Positions 42,131 through 51,125 of a stretch of 64,000 nucleotides of DNA are shown here, in pieces. The notes below the pieces were generated by a model. The model searched no databases, was not told the DNA's origin, and saw nothing but the letters and a program-made list of their open reading frames with translations. The DNA lies in the NCBI GenBank assembly GCA_022652545.1, contig JALCRM010000001.1:310001-374000 (forward strand). Direction: 5' to 3'. The stretch is from Lachnospiraceae bacterium (lineage in GTDB: Bacteria > Bacillota > Clostridia > Lachnospirales > Lachnospiraceae). A program made the translations under genes and the position numbers. The stretch's first letter is position 1; each line of letters starts with the position of its first letter.

Positions 42131-43132
42131 GTGCTGATCAGGGAAGAACTTGAAAACAGGGAAGAGGAGATCCTGGCCCCCTGGGCCAGTTTTTCTTCGC
42201 GCAGCAAAGGCAGGCTCCATCCCGAGGAACAGTGCGATATACGGCCTGTTTTTCAGAGGGACAGGGACCGTATCCTGCACAGTAAATCGTTCCGCCGTCT
42301 CAAGGACAAGACGCAGGTCTTCATTACCCCGGACGGCGACCATTACCGTACGCGCATGACCCATACGCTGGAGGTGTCCCAGAACGCGAGGACGATCGCC
42401 AAAGCGCTGCGCCTGAACGAGGATCTGACGGAAGCGATCGCTCTGGGTCACGACATCGGGCACACACCGTTCGGCCATGCCGGTGAACGCGCACTGAACC
42501 GCGTCTGCCCGGAGGGCTTCGATCACAGTGAACAGAGCCTTCGAACGGTAGATCTGCTGGAGAAGGACGGGGAAGGTCTGAATCTCACATTCGAGACCAG
42601 GGACGGGATACTGAACCACCAGACCAGCGGCAGCCCGTCTACCCTGGAAGGCGCGATCGTGCGGATCAGCGACAAGATCGCCTATTTTCACCATGACATG
42701 GACGACGCGATACGCGGCGGGATCATCCGGGAGTCAGACGTGCCGGACGACATTGCGGACGTACTCGGGCACAGCCTGAACGATCGTCTGGATACCTTTA
42801 TCCACGATATCATCCGTACGAGCCAGGGCCGTCCGGTGATCGAAATGTCGCCGCAGGTGCAGGAGGCGGCTGTACGTTTCCGGACTTTTCTTTTTGAGAA
42901 TGTTTACACGAACCCCGCGGCAAAAGGGGAGGAGCCAAAGGCGGAACATCTGGTGGAGACCCTGTACGAGTATTACCTGGCCCACATCGACAGCCTGCCT
43001 GCCAATCTGAAAAAGCGGCTGGACCTGGGCGACTCGAAAGAGCGCATCACCTGCGACTATATCAGCGCAATGACCGACCGCTTTGCGATCGACCGTTATG
43101 AGGAACTGTTCATTCCGCACAGCTGGCAGTAG
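42131..43132 (+). CDS. dgt: dGTP triphosphohydrolase-like HD-domain protein
   Basis: A 333-residue HD-superfamily enzyme of the dGTPase type that hydrolyses dGTP (or other dNTPs) to the nucleoside and triphosphate. The metal-binding set is visible: 'TRMTHTLEVSQNARTIA' near residue 74 with the first His, 'LGHDIGHTPFGHAGE' near 103 with the HD pair, and 'RISDKIAYFHHDMDDA' near 178 with the last Asp. 'DRDRILHSKSFRRLKDKTQV' is the family N-terminal signature. The start is a GTG at 42131, with GGAAAGG upstream. It immediately precedes dnaG, as in many Firmicutes, linking nucleotide pool control with replication. Confidence 0.92.
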   Translation: MLIREELENREEEILAPWASFSSRSKGRLHPEEQCDIRPVFQRDRDRILHSKSFRRLKDKTQVFITPDGDHYRTRMTHTLEVSQNARTIAKALRLNEDLTEAIALGHDIGHTPFGHAGERALNRVCPEGFDHSEQSLRTVDLLEKDGEGLNLTFETRDGILNHQTSGSPSTLEGAIVRISDKIAYFHHDMDDAIRGGIIRESDVPDDIADVLGHSLNDRLDTFIHDIIRTSQGRPVIEMSPQVQEAAVRFRTFLFENVYTNPAAKGEEPKAEHLVETLYEYYLAHIDSLPANLKKRLDLGDSKERITCDYISAMTDRFAIDRYEELFIPHSWQ

Positions 43133-43166
43133 ACAGCGGCGGCAGACGGAGGCCGGGTTTTCCGCA

Positions 43167-44990
43167 ATGCGGGGCCCGCGTGAATGTTTGTACTATCCCG
43201 ACGAAATAATCGATGAGGTACGGCAGGGTAACGACATCGTGGATGTCGTCGGCCAGTACGTGCATCTGAAAAGACAGGGAGCGAATTATTTCGGCCTGTG
43301 TCCTTTCCATAATGAGAAATCGCCTTCCTTTTCGGTGTCGCCGGACAAGCAGATCTTCTATTGTTTTGGCTGCGGCAAGGGCGGGAACGTTATCACATTC
43401 GTCATGGAGTATGAAAACTGCACGTTCCCCGAGGCAGTGAAGGAACTCGCGGACCGCGCGGGCATACGGCTGCCGGAGGCGGAATACAGCGAGGAAGCGC
43501 GCAAAAAGGAAGAACGGCGGGCACAGCTCTATGCGGTGAACCGCGAAGCCGCCACCTATTATTACAGGATGCTGCGCTCCCCGGCGGGCGGTGTCGGCCT
43601 GAAGTATTTTGAGGACAGGAAACTCACCGCGGAGACCATGAACCGCTTCGGCCTGGGGTTCGCAAACGGCAGCAGCAGCGACCTGGTAAGGCACCTGAAG
43701 GGAAAGGGCTTTGCCGACGATCTGATCCTGGAGGCCGGTGTCGCAGCCTTTGACGAGAAGAGAGGTATGCACGATAAATTCTGGAATCGAGTGATCTTTC
43801 CGATCCAGGATGTGCAGAACCGGGTGATCGGTTTCGGCGGGCGTGTCATGGGGGACGGAAAGCCGAAATACCTGAATTCGCCCGAGACGCCGATTTTTGA
43901 CAAGGGGCACAACCTGTATGCGCTGCACCTTGCAAAGCGCAGCCGGACGGAGCAGTTCATCCTGTGCGAAGGCTATATGGACGTGATCTCCATGCACCAG
44001 GCGGGCTTTTCGCAGGCAGTCGCCTCTCTCGGGACTTCGTTTACGACCGGGCAGGCACTCGTCCTGAAGAGATACGCAAAGGAAGTGCTGCTTGCCTACG
44101 ATTCCGACGGCGCGGGCGTGGCTGCGGCCCTGCGCAACAGCGAGATCCTCGCGCAGGCGGGGATGCGGTGCCGGATGGTGGATCTGCGTCCGTACAAGGA
44201 TCCCGACGAATTCATGAAGGGTCTCGGACATGAGGAGTTCCAGAAACGTATCGACAACGCGGAAAACGCCTTTTTTTATAAGCTGCGGCAGGCAGAGAGC
44301 AGGTTTTCCATGTCCGATCCTGCTTCACGTACGGACTTCTGCAGGGAAGCGGCGCGGGAACTCTGCCGTTTTGACGATGACATCGAACGCGAGAACTACA
44401 TAAAGGCAGTGGCTGAAAAGTATTTCATCGACGCGGAGGCCCTGCGGAAAATGGTGGGAAGCTATGCGCTGGCAGGCAGTACCCAGGCACCGGTGCCCGT
44501 CGTGCGCCCCGCAAAGACGACCGGCCCTGCGGAGGAGAACGGCGAAGCAAAAGTGAAGCGCAGTCCCGGCAGCGAGGCGGCGTACAGGGCACAGAAATAT
44601 CTGCTTACATGGATGCTTGAAAGTCCCGGCCTGTACAGGCAGGTCACCGGCTTCCTGCAGCCGGCCGATTTCACGGAAGGTGTGGTACGGCGCTGTGCGG
44701 AAAAGTTTTTTGCTCAGTCGCTGCAGGGCAAGACAGACGTGGCTTCCATCATCAGTCTGTTTGAAGAGGAAGCGGAACAGAACGAAGCGGCATCGTGTTT
44801 TAACTCTGTGCCGGAACTGCCGGAGCGCGCGGAAGACCGCGAACGTGCGCTGCGTGATTTTATACGGGCGGTCAAGGAAGACAGCGTGCAGAGAAGTGCG
44901 GAGGACGCGGACGATCCGGATTCTTTCGGGCGTATGGTACGTGCCAAAAAGCAGCTCGAGGTACTGGACAAAACAAAATTCACGCTGTAG
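43167..44990 (+). CDS. dnaG: DNA primase
   Basis: A 607-residue primase that lays RNA primers for replication. The zinc-binding domain has Cys45, His48, Cys66 and Cys69 ('CPFHNEKSPSF' and 'YCFGCGKGG'). The catalytic part carries 'RVIGFGGRVM' and the TOPRIM signature 'LCEGYMDVI' near residue 268. The C-terminal 150 residues should bind DnaB helicase. The start chosen is the ATG at 43167, giving 'MRGPRECLYYPDE'; GGAGG lies 14 bases upstream, rather far, so the in-frame TTG at 43188 is a possible alternative. It precedes rpoD by 82 bases. Confidence 0.95.
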   Translation: MRGPRECLYYPDEIIDEVRQGNDIVDVVGQYVHLKRQGANYFGLCPFHNEKSPSFSVSPDKQIFYCFGCGKGGNVITFVMEYENCTFPEAVKELADRAGIRLPEAEYSEEARKKEERRAQLYAVNREAATYYYRMLRSPAGGVGLKYFEDRKLTAETMNRFGLGFANGSSSDLVRHLKGKGFADDLILEAGVAAFDEKRGMHDKFWNRVIFPIQDVQNRVIGFGGRVMGDGKPKYLNSPETPIFDKGHNLYALHLAKRSRTEQFILCEGYMDVISMHQAGFSQAVASLGTSFTTGQALVLKRYAKEVLLAYDSDGAGVAAALRNSEILAQAGMRCRMVDLRPYKDPDEFMKGLGHEEFQKRIDNAENAFFYKLRQAESRFSMSDPASRTDFCREAARELCRFDDDIERENYIKAVAEKYFIDAEALRKMVGSYALAGSTQAPVPVVRPAKTTGPAEENGEAKVKRSPGSEAAYRAQKYLLTWMLESPGLYRQVTGFLQPADFTEGVVRRCAEKFFAQSLQGKTDVASIISLFEEEAEQNEAASCFNSVPELPERAEDRERALRDFIRAVKEDSVQRSAEDADDPDSFGRMVRAKKQLEVLDKTKFTL

Positions 44991-45072
44991 GAAAAAACAC
45001 CCGGAATGTGCAATACCGGCCGTAAGAAAGGCCGTTGATGCAGGAGCAAAATAAAAAAAGAGGAGAGCATTC

Positions 45073-46230
45073 ATGGACGAGAAAGAACAGCAGGAAGAAT
45101 TTGAGAAGAGGCTGCAGCTGCTGATCGCGCTTGGCAAAAAGAGCAAAAACATACTGGAACAGAAACAGATCAACGATGCCTTTGCGGATATGGACCTGGA
45201 TAACGACCAGGAGGAATCAGTAAACAACACGCTCGAGCAGAACAACATCGTCGTCAACATCCCGGATGAAGACGTGGAGGTGGATGAGGACCTGGATGTG
45301 GACGCGCCTACAGACGCGGACCTGCTCGGAGAGGAAGAGGAGAACGAGAAAAACCTGGACCTCAACGTGGATGCGCTGGCCGAGAGCGTAAACATCGAAG
45401 ACCCGGTGCGCATGTACCTCAAGGAGATCGGCAAGGTGCCGCTCCTGACGGCAGAGGAAGAGATCGAGCTGGCCAAGACGATGGAAGGTAAGGATCCGGA
45501 AGCGGCCAAGGCTGCAAAACAGCGCCTTGCCGAAGCCAACCTCAGACTGGTCGTCAGTATAGCAAAGCGTTATGTGGGCCGCGGCATGCTTTTCCTCGAC
45601 CTTATCCAGGAAGGCAATCTGGGCCTGATCAAGGCAGTGGAAAAATTCGATTACCGGAAAGGCTTCAAGTTTTCGACCTATGCAACATGGTGGATCCGTC
45701 AGGCGATCACACGTGCTATCGCGGACCAGGCGCGTACGATCCGCATTCCCGTACACATGGTCGAGACCATCAACAAGCTTGTACGTGTGAGCCGTCAACT
45801 GCTGCAGAAACTCGGGAGGGAACCCACCCCGGAAGAGATCGCACAGGAAATGGGCATACCGGTGGACCGCGTGCGGGAGATCATCAAGATCTCGCAGGAG
45901 CCTGTTTCGCTGGAGACGCCGATCGGCGAGGAAGAGGACAGCCACCTCGGCGACTTCATCCAGGACGACAATGTACCGGTGCCGGCCGATGCCGCGGCTT
46001 TTTCCCTGCTGCAGGACCAGCTGCATGAGGTGCTCAATACGCTGACCCCGCGTGAACAGAAGGTCCTGCGCCTGCGTTTCGGACTGGACGACGGCAGGGC
46101 GCGTACGCTTGAGGAAGTGGGCAAGGAATTCAATGTCACACGTGAACGTATCAGGCAGATCGAGGCCAAGGCGCTCCGCAAACTGAGACATCCGAGCCGT
46201 TCCAGAAAACTGAAGGATTACCTGGACTGA
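45073..46230 (+). CDS. rpoD: Primary sigma factor (sigma-A/RpoD)
   Basis: A 385-residue group 1 sigma factor. After an acidic region 1.1-like N-terminus comes region 1.2 ('[18 protein letters not shown]' near 113), region 2 with '[27 protein letters not shown]' split across 2.3-2.4 (about 178-205; promoter melting and -10 reading), region 3, and region 4.2 near 350-375 with '[18 protein letters not shown]', which reads the -35. The TTGACA/TATAAT promoters found in this window fit these determinants. ATG follows AAGAGGAGAGC. It lies in the dnaG-rpoD-trmK-nif3 order common in Clostridia. Confidence 0.97.
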   Translation: MDEKEQQEEFEKRLQLLIALGKKSKNILEQKQINDAFADMDLDNDQEESVNNTLEQNNIVVNIPDEDVEVDEDLDVDAPTDADLLGEEEENEKNLDLNVDALAESVNIEDPVRMYLKEIGKVPLLTAEEEIELAKTMEGKDPEAAKAAKQRLAEANLRLVVSIAKRYVGRGMLFLDLIQEGNLGLIKAVEKFDYRKGFKFSTYATWWIRQAITRAIADQARTIRIPVHMVETINKLVRVSRQLLQKLGREPTPEEIAQEMGIPVDRVREIIKISQEPVSLETPIGEEEDSHLGDFIQDDNVPVPADAAAFSLLQDQLHEVLNTLTPREQKVLRLRFGLDDGRARTLEEVGKEFNVTRERIRQIEAKALRKLRHPSRSRKLKDYLD

Positions 46231-46231
46231 T

Positions 46232-46936
46232 ATGAGTATTCGCCTTTCAAACAGGCTTACGGCAGTGGCCGGCATGGTCACGCCCGGCAGCAGGCTTTGC
46301 GATGTGGGCTGTGACCACGCCTGGGTCCCGGTCTTCCTTGCGGAGGAGGGCCGCATCCCGCATGCGATCGCGATGGATGTGGCAGAAGGTCCTCTTGGCA
46401 GGGCGCGCGAAAACATCCGGAAGGCGGGACTTTCGGACTGCATAGAAGCAAGGCTTTCAGACGGTCTCACGGCCTATGTGCCGGGGGAGGCGGATTCTCT
46501 CGTGATCGCCGGCATGGGAGGCATTCTTATGGCTTCCATCCTCGAAAAGGAGCCGGGAAAAACAGCTTCTTTCCGGGAGATCATTTTAGGGCCGCAGCGC
46601 GAGTTCGCGCTCCTGCGCAGCCGTCTGCGCGGCATGCATCTGGGGATCACCGGGGAAAAGCTCATCCGGGAGGACGGCAAGTTCTATCCGATCCTGTACT
46701 GTGTGCCGGGAGCTGCCGGTGTAAGTGCCGGTCTGCCGCAGCGGATCGAGGACAGATTCGGACCGTCCCTGCTTGCGGGGAAGGACCCTGTTTTGCCATA
46801 TTATCTGGACAGGCAGCGGGAAATAGAAGAAAAGATCCTGCAGTCCCTGCCGGAAGGAGACAGAGCGGATGAGGTGCGGCAGGATCTTGCGGATATAGCA
46901 CTGATCACGGCATATCTGAAGGAGGATGAACCTTGA
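46232..46936 (+). CDS. trmK: tRNA (adenine(22)-N1)-methyltransferase
   Basis: A 234-residue TrmK. It methylates A22 in the D loop of tRNAs using S-adenosylmethionine. The SAM-binding start is 'RLCDVGCDHAWVPVFLAEEG' near residue 22 and the catalytic-site motif is 'VIAGMGGILMASIL' near residue 90. The ATG lies one base after the rpoD stop and the end overlaps the next gene by four bases, so the three genes are translationally linked. Length matches the family. Confidence 0.93.
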   Translation: MSIRLSNRLTAVAGMVTPGSRLCDVGCDHAWVPVFLAEEGRIPHAIAMDVAEGPLGRARENIRKAGLSDCIEARLSDGLTAYVPGEADSLVIAGMGGILMASILEKEPGKTASFREIILGPQREFALLRSRLRGMHLGITGEKLIREDGKFYPILYCVPGAAGVSAGLPQRIEDRFGPSLLAGKDPVLPYYLDRQREIEEKILQSLPEGDRADEVRQDLADIALITAYLKEDEP

Positions 46937-47718
46937 AAATGTCTGAGATCGCAGCCGGTATCGAACAGTTCTGCCCGGGATCTTTTGCCGAAGACTGGGA
47001 CAATACGGGGCTTCTGGCCGGGGATTCAAACCGGGAGATAAAGCGTGTCCTGCTGGCAGTGGATGCCACTTCCGCAGCCGTTGACCTGGCGGTACGGGAG
47101 CACTGTGACGCGCTGATCACGCACCATCCGCTGATTTTCAGGGACGGGATCAGACATGTGAGCGACGGGGATTACATCGGAAAGAGGATCGTGCGGCTCC
47201 TGCACAGCGACATCTGCTGTTATGCCATGCATACGAATTTTGACGTGATGGGAATGGGCGACGCGGCAGCTGATGCCCTGAAACTCACGGATCGTGAGGT
47301 GCTGAAGGTAACCTTTGAAGATGATATTTCCCACGAGGGCTTTGGGCGGATCGGCACCCTGCCGGAGCATATGACGCTGCATGAATGCGCGCTGTATGTA
47401 AAAGAGACCTTCGGCATTCCGCATGTGCGGTACTGGGGCGATCCGGAACAGCCGATCGTCGTGGCGGCCGTGCTGCCCGGGTCCGGGAAGGACGAGATCG
47501 AAGACGCGATCAGGGCAGGCGCGGATGTCATGATCACCGGCGACATCACACATCATGTCGGGATCGATTCCCTGGAGAAGGGGATCGCACTGATCGATGC
47601 AGGACACTACGGGATAGAGAAGATCTTCATGCCCTATATGAAGGACTTTTTTGCGCGGGAGATGCCGTCTCTCGAAGTGCTCACCTTTGATGCGGACGAA
47701 GTCTTCGGTGAAGTATAG
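46933..47718 (+). CDS. Nif3-like dinuclear metal centre hexameric protein
   Basis: A 261-residue member of the Nif3/DUF34 family. 'EDWDNTGLLAGD' near residue 19 and 'DALITHHPLIF' near 57 give the N-terminal metal ligands, and 'GDITHHVGIDSLEKGIALIDAGHYGIEK' (near 199-226, in parts) the C-terminal ones. The start is taken as TTG at 46933, overlapping the trmK stop by four bases with GGAGG seven bases upstream; ATG at 46939 is the alternative. Reported roles include GTP cyclohydrolase I type 2 activity and metal insertase functions, none settled. The trmK-nif3 pairing is widespread in Firmicutes. Confidence 0.92.
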   Translation: MKMSEIAAGIEQFCPGSFAEDWDNTGLLAGDSNREIKRVLLAVDATSAAVDLAVREHCDALITHHPLIFRDGIRHVSDGDYIGKRIVRLLHSDICCYAMHTNFDVMGMGDAAADALKLTDREVLKVTFEDDISHEGFGRIGTLPEHMTLHECALYVKETFGIPHVRYWGDPEQPIVVAAVLPGSGKDEIEDAIRAGADVMITGDITHHVGIDSLEKGIALIDAGHYGIEKIFMPYMKDFFAREMPSLEVLTFDADEVFGEV

Positions 47719-47823
47719 GGAATGCGGCCCGGAAGGCCGGGCTGCAGCCGCACAGGATGACATGCGTGCAGGCAGCGGGAATATCGTTTATACTGGATAT
47801 AGCAACAAAAACAGGAGGAGCCT

Positions 47824-49476
47824 ATGCCGGCGCTGATGATAGACGGTTCCACAAGGACCTTTGAAAAGGGCACCACGTACGAGAGCATCGCGGAAGAGTA
47901 CCAGGACAGCCACGACGACCAGATCGCGCTTGTTTTTATCAACGGCAAACTGCGTGAACTGGGCAAAAAGGTGGACCGTGACGGTGTACTTACCTTCGTT
48001 ACCACAAGCACTCCCACAGGGCACAAGACCTTTGTACGGACTGCGGAAATGATGCTGGTGAAAGCCGTCATGGAACTGTACGGCAGGAACGTGCGCGTCA
48101 AGATCGAATTTCTGCTCGGAAACGGCTATTTCTGCTCAGTGAGCGGACTGGACGGGGAGCCGGACAGGGCTTTCGCCGAAAATGTGGAAAAGCGCATGCA
48201 CGAGATCGCCGATAAGGCTATCCCGATCACGAAAAAGACGTTCCCCATCGACGATGCCGTCGAACTGTTCGACAGGCAGGGCATGGAAGACAAGGTGAAG
48301 CTGTTCCGTTTCCGCCGCAGTTCTACGATCAACGTCTATAACATGGACGGTTACTGCGACTATTTTTACGGCTACATGCTGCCCAATACCAAATATGTGA
48401 AGAAGTTCCATGTGCAGCCCTACAGGGGAGGCATCGTACTGGTACTGCCGACACAGGATCACCCGGACACGCTGGACGATTTCGAGAACCAGCAGAGCCT
48501 TTTCGATGCGCTGATCCTCACCAACGACTGGGGCAAAAAGGTAGACATCGAGACGGTAGGCGACCTGAATGAACAGATCTGCAAGGGCAATATCAGCGAT
48601 ATGATCCTCGTGCAGGAAGCCCTGCAGGAGCGCCGCATCGGGGAGATCGCGGGACGGGTCTACGACAGTGAGAACGCCAAGTTCATACTCGTCGCGGGGC
48701 CTACCTCCTCCGGCAAGACGACCTTTGCACACCGCCTTTCGGTGCAGCTGCGGTCCTTCGGCCTGAAGCCGCATATCATCTCGCTTGATAATTATTTTGT
48801 CAACCGTGAGAAGACGCCGGTGGATATCGACGGCAATTTCGACTACGACTGCCTCGAGGCCATAGACCTGGAGCTTTTCAACGAAGATATGGGTGACCTG
48901 CTGGACGGCCGGGAAGTCGACATGCCTGTATACAATTTCAAAACGGGGCGCCGCGAGTACAAGGGCAACAAAATGGTACTGAACGACGAAGATATCCTGG
49001 TGATCGAGGGGATCCACTGCCTGAATCCAAAGACCACGGAGGGTCTTCCGGATGAAAGCAAATTCCGCATTTACACCTCCGCGCTGACATCGCTCAATAT
49101 CGATGATCACAACCGCATTCCCTCCACGGACGCCCGTCTTCTGCGGCGCATGGTGCGCGATGCGAGAACGCGCGGAAATGATGCGCAGGCAACGATCCGG
49201 ACCTGGAAGAGCGTGCGGGAAGGCGAGGAGAAAAACATATTCCCCTACCAGGAAGATTCGGACGAGGTGTTCAATTCCGTCCTGATCTACGAGCTGTCCG
49301 TTCTGAAGCAGTTTGCGGAGCCGCTGCTGTTCAACGTGCGGCCGAACGAACCGGAACATCTGGAGGCCAAGCGCCTGCTCAAGTTCCTGGAATATTTTGT
49401 GGGCGTCGACACGGCGGCTGTGCCCATGAACAGTATCTGCCGCGAATTTGTGGGCGGCGGGTGCTTCCCTGTTTGA
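47824..49476 (+). CDS. Uridine kinase-like nucleoside kinase with N-terminal TGS/ThrRS-like domain
   Basis: A 550-residue protein. Residues 1-60 look like a TGS domain and about 65-240 like the second additional domain of threonyl-tRNA synthetase, including 'HEIADKAIPITKKTF'. Residues 280-500 are a phosphoribulokinase/uridine kinase domain with Walker A 'GPTSSGKTT' (Lys298) and 'ISLDNYFVNREKTP'. This composite is common in Clostridia and is usually annotated as nucleoside kinase; uridine phosphorylation is likely but not proved. GGAGG stands before the ATG. A GC-rich hairpin at 47724-47745 precedes the gene but has no T tract. Confidence 0.9.
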   Translation: MPALMIDGSTRTFEKGTTYESIAEEYQDSHDDQIALVFINGKLRELGKKVDRDGVLTFVTTSTPTGHKTFVRTAEMMLVKAVMELYGRNVRVKIEFLLGNGYFCSVSGLDGEPDRAFAENVEKRMHEIADKAIPITKKTFPIDDAVELFDRQGMEDKVKLFRFRRSSTINVYNMDGYCDYFYGYMLPNTKYVKKFHVQPYRGGIVLVLPTQDHPDTLDDFENQQSLFDALILTNDWGKKVDIETVGDLNEQICKGNISDMILVQEALQERRIGEIAGRVYDSENAKFILVAGPTSSGKTTFAHRLSVQLRSFGLKPHIISLDNYFVNREKTPVDIDGNFDYDCLEAIDLELFNEDMGDLLDGREVDMPVYNFKTGRREYKGNKMVLNDEDILVIEGIHCLNPKTTEGLPDESKFRIYTSALTSLNIDDHNRIPSTDARLLRRMVRDARTRGNDAQATIRTWKSVREGEEKNIFPYQEDSDEVFNSVLIYELSVLKQFAEPLLFNVRPNEPEHLEAKRLLKFLEYFVGVDTAAVPMNSICREFVGGGCFPV

Positions 49477-49501
49477 CAAAACAGCGTTACTTTTGTAAAC
49501 T
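49473..49501 (+). promoter_or_regulatory. Promoter of rnpB
   Basis: TTGACA at 49473-49478, a 17-base spacer and TAAACT at 49496-49501. It places the start at about 49508, right at the first base of the P1 stem of RNase P RNA. The -35 begins inside the stop region of the kinase gene. Confidence 0.85.
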
Positions 49502-49509
49502 CACACCTT

Positions 49510-49870
49510 GTGAGCAGGGCAGACGATCGCGGCTGCAGGTCCCGAAAGGGCGCAGGTGAGGAAAGTCCGGGCTTCACAGGGCAGGATGCCGGTTAACGGC
49601 CGGCGGAGGCAACTCCCGGGATAGCGCAGCAGAAATATACCGCCGTGCAGGTGCGCAGCATCTGTGCGGTAAGGGTGAAAAGGCAGTGTAAGAGACTACC
49701 GATTCCACGGTAACGCGGAATGCCATGCAAGCCCCATCCGAAGCAAGACCGAACAGAGGACAACGGCCGGCCCGGCCATGTTCTCAGGTGGGTCGCTCGA
49801 GACCGGCGGCAACGCCGGCCCTAGATAGATGATCGTCCAACGACATAACCCGGCTTATCGCCCTGCTCAC
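49510..49870 (+). ncRNA. rnpB: RNase P RNA (catalytic subunit)
   Basis: About 361 bases. The ends pair perfectly as the P1 stem, GTGAGCAGGGC (49510-49520) with GCCCTGCTCAC (49860-49870). Conserved core motifs are present in order: GAGGAAAGTCCGGGCT near 49557, AGGGTGAAAAGG near 49672, GTAAGAGACTACC near 49688 and the 3' block AGATAGATGATCGTC near 49823 followed by ACATAACCCGGCTTAT. It processes the 5' ends of tRNAs with the RnpA protein. Promoter and terminator are both visible. Confidence 0.97.
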
Positions 49871-49883
49871 AAGCAGACAGCAC

Positions 49884-49926
49884 AGAGCCATCGCAGCGCT
49901 CGTCGGTGCGGATGGCTCTTTTATTT
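49884..49926 (+). terminator. Rho-independent terminator of rnpB
   Basis: AGAGCCATC (49884-49892) pairs with GATGGCTCT (49911-49919), with some inner pairing, and TTTTATTT follows. It lies about 20 bases before the CobW gene start and may let some transcription through. Confidence 0.82.
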
Positions 49927-49944
49927 AAAGAAAGGAAGAACGAA

Positions 49945-51084
49945 ATGGCAAAAACAAAGATCGACATTATTTCCGGCTTTTTGGGAGCCGGCAAGACCAC
50001 GCTGATCAAAAAACTGCTGAAAGAGGCGCTTGCGGGAACGGAGGTCGTACTGATCGAAAACGAATTCGGCGAGATCGGTATCGACGGCGGTTTCCTGAAG
50101 GAGTCCGGCATTCAGATCCGGGAGATGAACAGCGGGTGTATCTGCTGCTCGCTGGTCGGGGATTTCGGCCGGTCGCTGAAGGAAGTCATGGAAAAATACC
50201 ATCCGGCGCGCATCCTGATCGAGCCGTCCGGCGTAGGCAAGCTTTCTGACGTCATGCGCGCCGTGAGTGACGCCGCGGAAGGCACGGATATGGAACTGAA
50301 CAGTGCCGTGGCGGTGGTAGACGCTTCCAGGGCGGGTATGTATATCCGCAACTTCGGTGAGTTCTTCATCAACCAGATCCAGTATGCGGGAACTGTCATT
50401 CTCACCCGTGAAGACAAGGTGGATGGTGATAAGCTGCGCGCCGCAGTCGAACTGATACGGCAGTACAATAAAAAGGCGACAGTGATCACCACGCCGCTTG
50501 AACAGCTGGAGGGAAAGCAGATCCTCGATACGATCGAGGGGGCTTCCGACCTGCAGGAAACGATGCTTGAAGAAGCAAAAAAGAATGCAGAGACCGGACA
50601 CCATCATCACCATCACCATGATGCAGACGATGACGACGATGACGACGATGACGATGATGACGATGACGACGATGACGATGATGACGATGCTCATGACGGG
50701 CACCGGGAAGGCGGAGAAGAACATCACCACCATCATCATCACCACCATCACGATGCGCAGGAGGCTGCCGCTACTGACGGAGTGAGGCATCACCACGGTG
50801 AACACGATGCGGATGATGTTTTCACAAGCTGGGGGATGGAGACACCTGTAAGGTACACAAAGGAAGAGATCGAAAGCAGGCTCGCGAAGCTTACGGACAG
50901 CAGGTACGGGACTGTACTCAGGGCAAAGGGGATGCTGCCTTCCGACGACGGCACCTGGCTCCATTTTGACTATGTGCCGGGTGAGACCAGTGTACGTACA
51001 GGCACGGCTGATGTGACGGGCAAAATATGTGTCATCGGCGCAAATCTGGACGATCTCGGCCTGGACAGTCTGTTTGAAAAATAA
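49945..51084 (+). CDS. CobW/COG0523 family GTP-binding protein with His/Asp-rich metal-binding insert
   Basis: A 379-residue G3E GTPase. Walker A 'GFLGAGKTT' near residue 10, the metal-binding CxCC motif at Cys65, Cys67, Cys68 ('GCICCSL'), and a Walker B-like 'ILIEPSG' near 90. The insert between GTPase and C-terminal CobW domain carries seven His (219-225), a run of 21 Asp (228-248) and ten His (260-269). Such His-rich stretches occur in COG0523 proteins that move zinc or other divalent metals into client proteins. ATG at 49945 has AAGGAAG upstream. A second CobW-like gene follows after 41 bases. Confidence 0.9.
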   Translation: MAKTKIDIISGFLGAGKTTLIKKLLKEALAGTEVVLIENEFGEIGIDGGFLKESGIQIREMNSGCICCSLVGDFGRSLKEVMEKYHPARILIEPSGVGKLSDVMRAVSDAAEGTDMELNSAVAVVDASRAGMYIRNFGEFFINQIQYAGTVILTREDKVDGDKLRAAVELIRQYNKKATVITTPLEQLEGKQILDTIEGASDLQETMLEEAKKNAETGHHHHHHHDADDDDDDDDDDDDDDDDDDDDDAHDGHREGGEEHHHHHHHHHHDAQEAAATDGVRHHHGEHDADDVFTSWGMETPVRYTKEEIESRLAKLTDSRYGTVLRAKGMLPSDDGTWLHFDYVPGETSVRTGTADVTGKICVIGANLDDLGLDSLFEK

Positions 51085-51125
51085 ACCGCGCGCGGCAGAC
51101 GGGCGCGCCATGGATAAGGAGCGGC

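Noticed and set aside
45217-46470. A 417-codon minus-strand frame across rpoD and trmK
   Set aside because: It spans two well-identified genes and shows no family features.
47724-47745. GC-rich hairpin before the nucleoside kinase as terminator
   Set aside because: The stem is good but no T tract follows on either strand.
48136-49479. A 447-codon minus-strand frame opposite the TGS-uridine kinase gene
   Set aside because: The plus-strand protein has clear domains and a P-loop; the antisense frame has none and no ribosome binding site.
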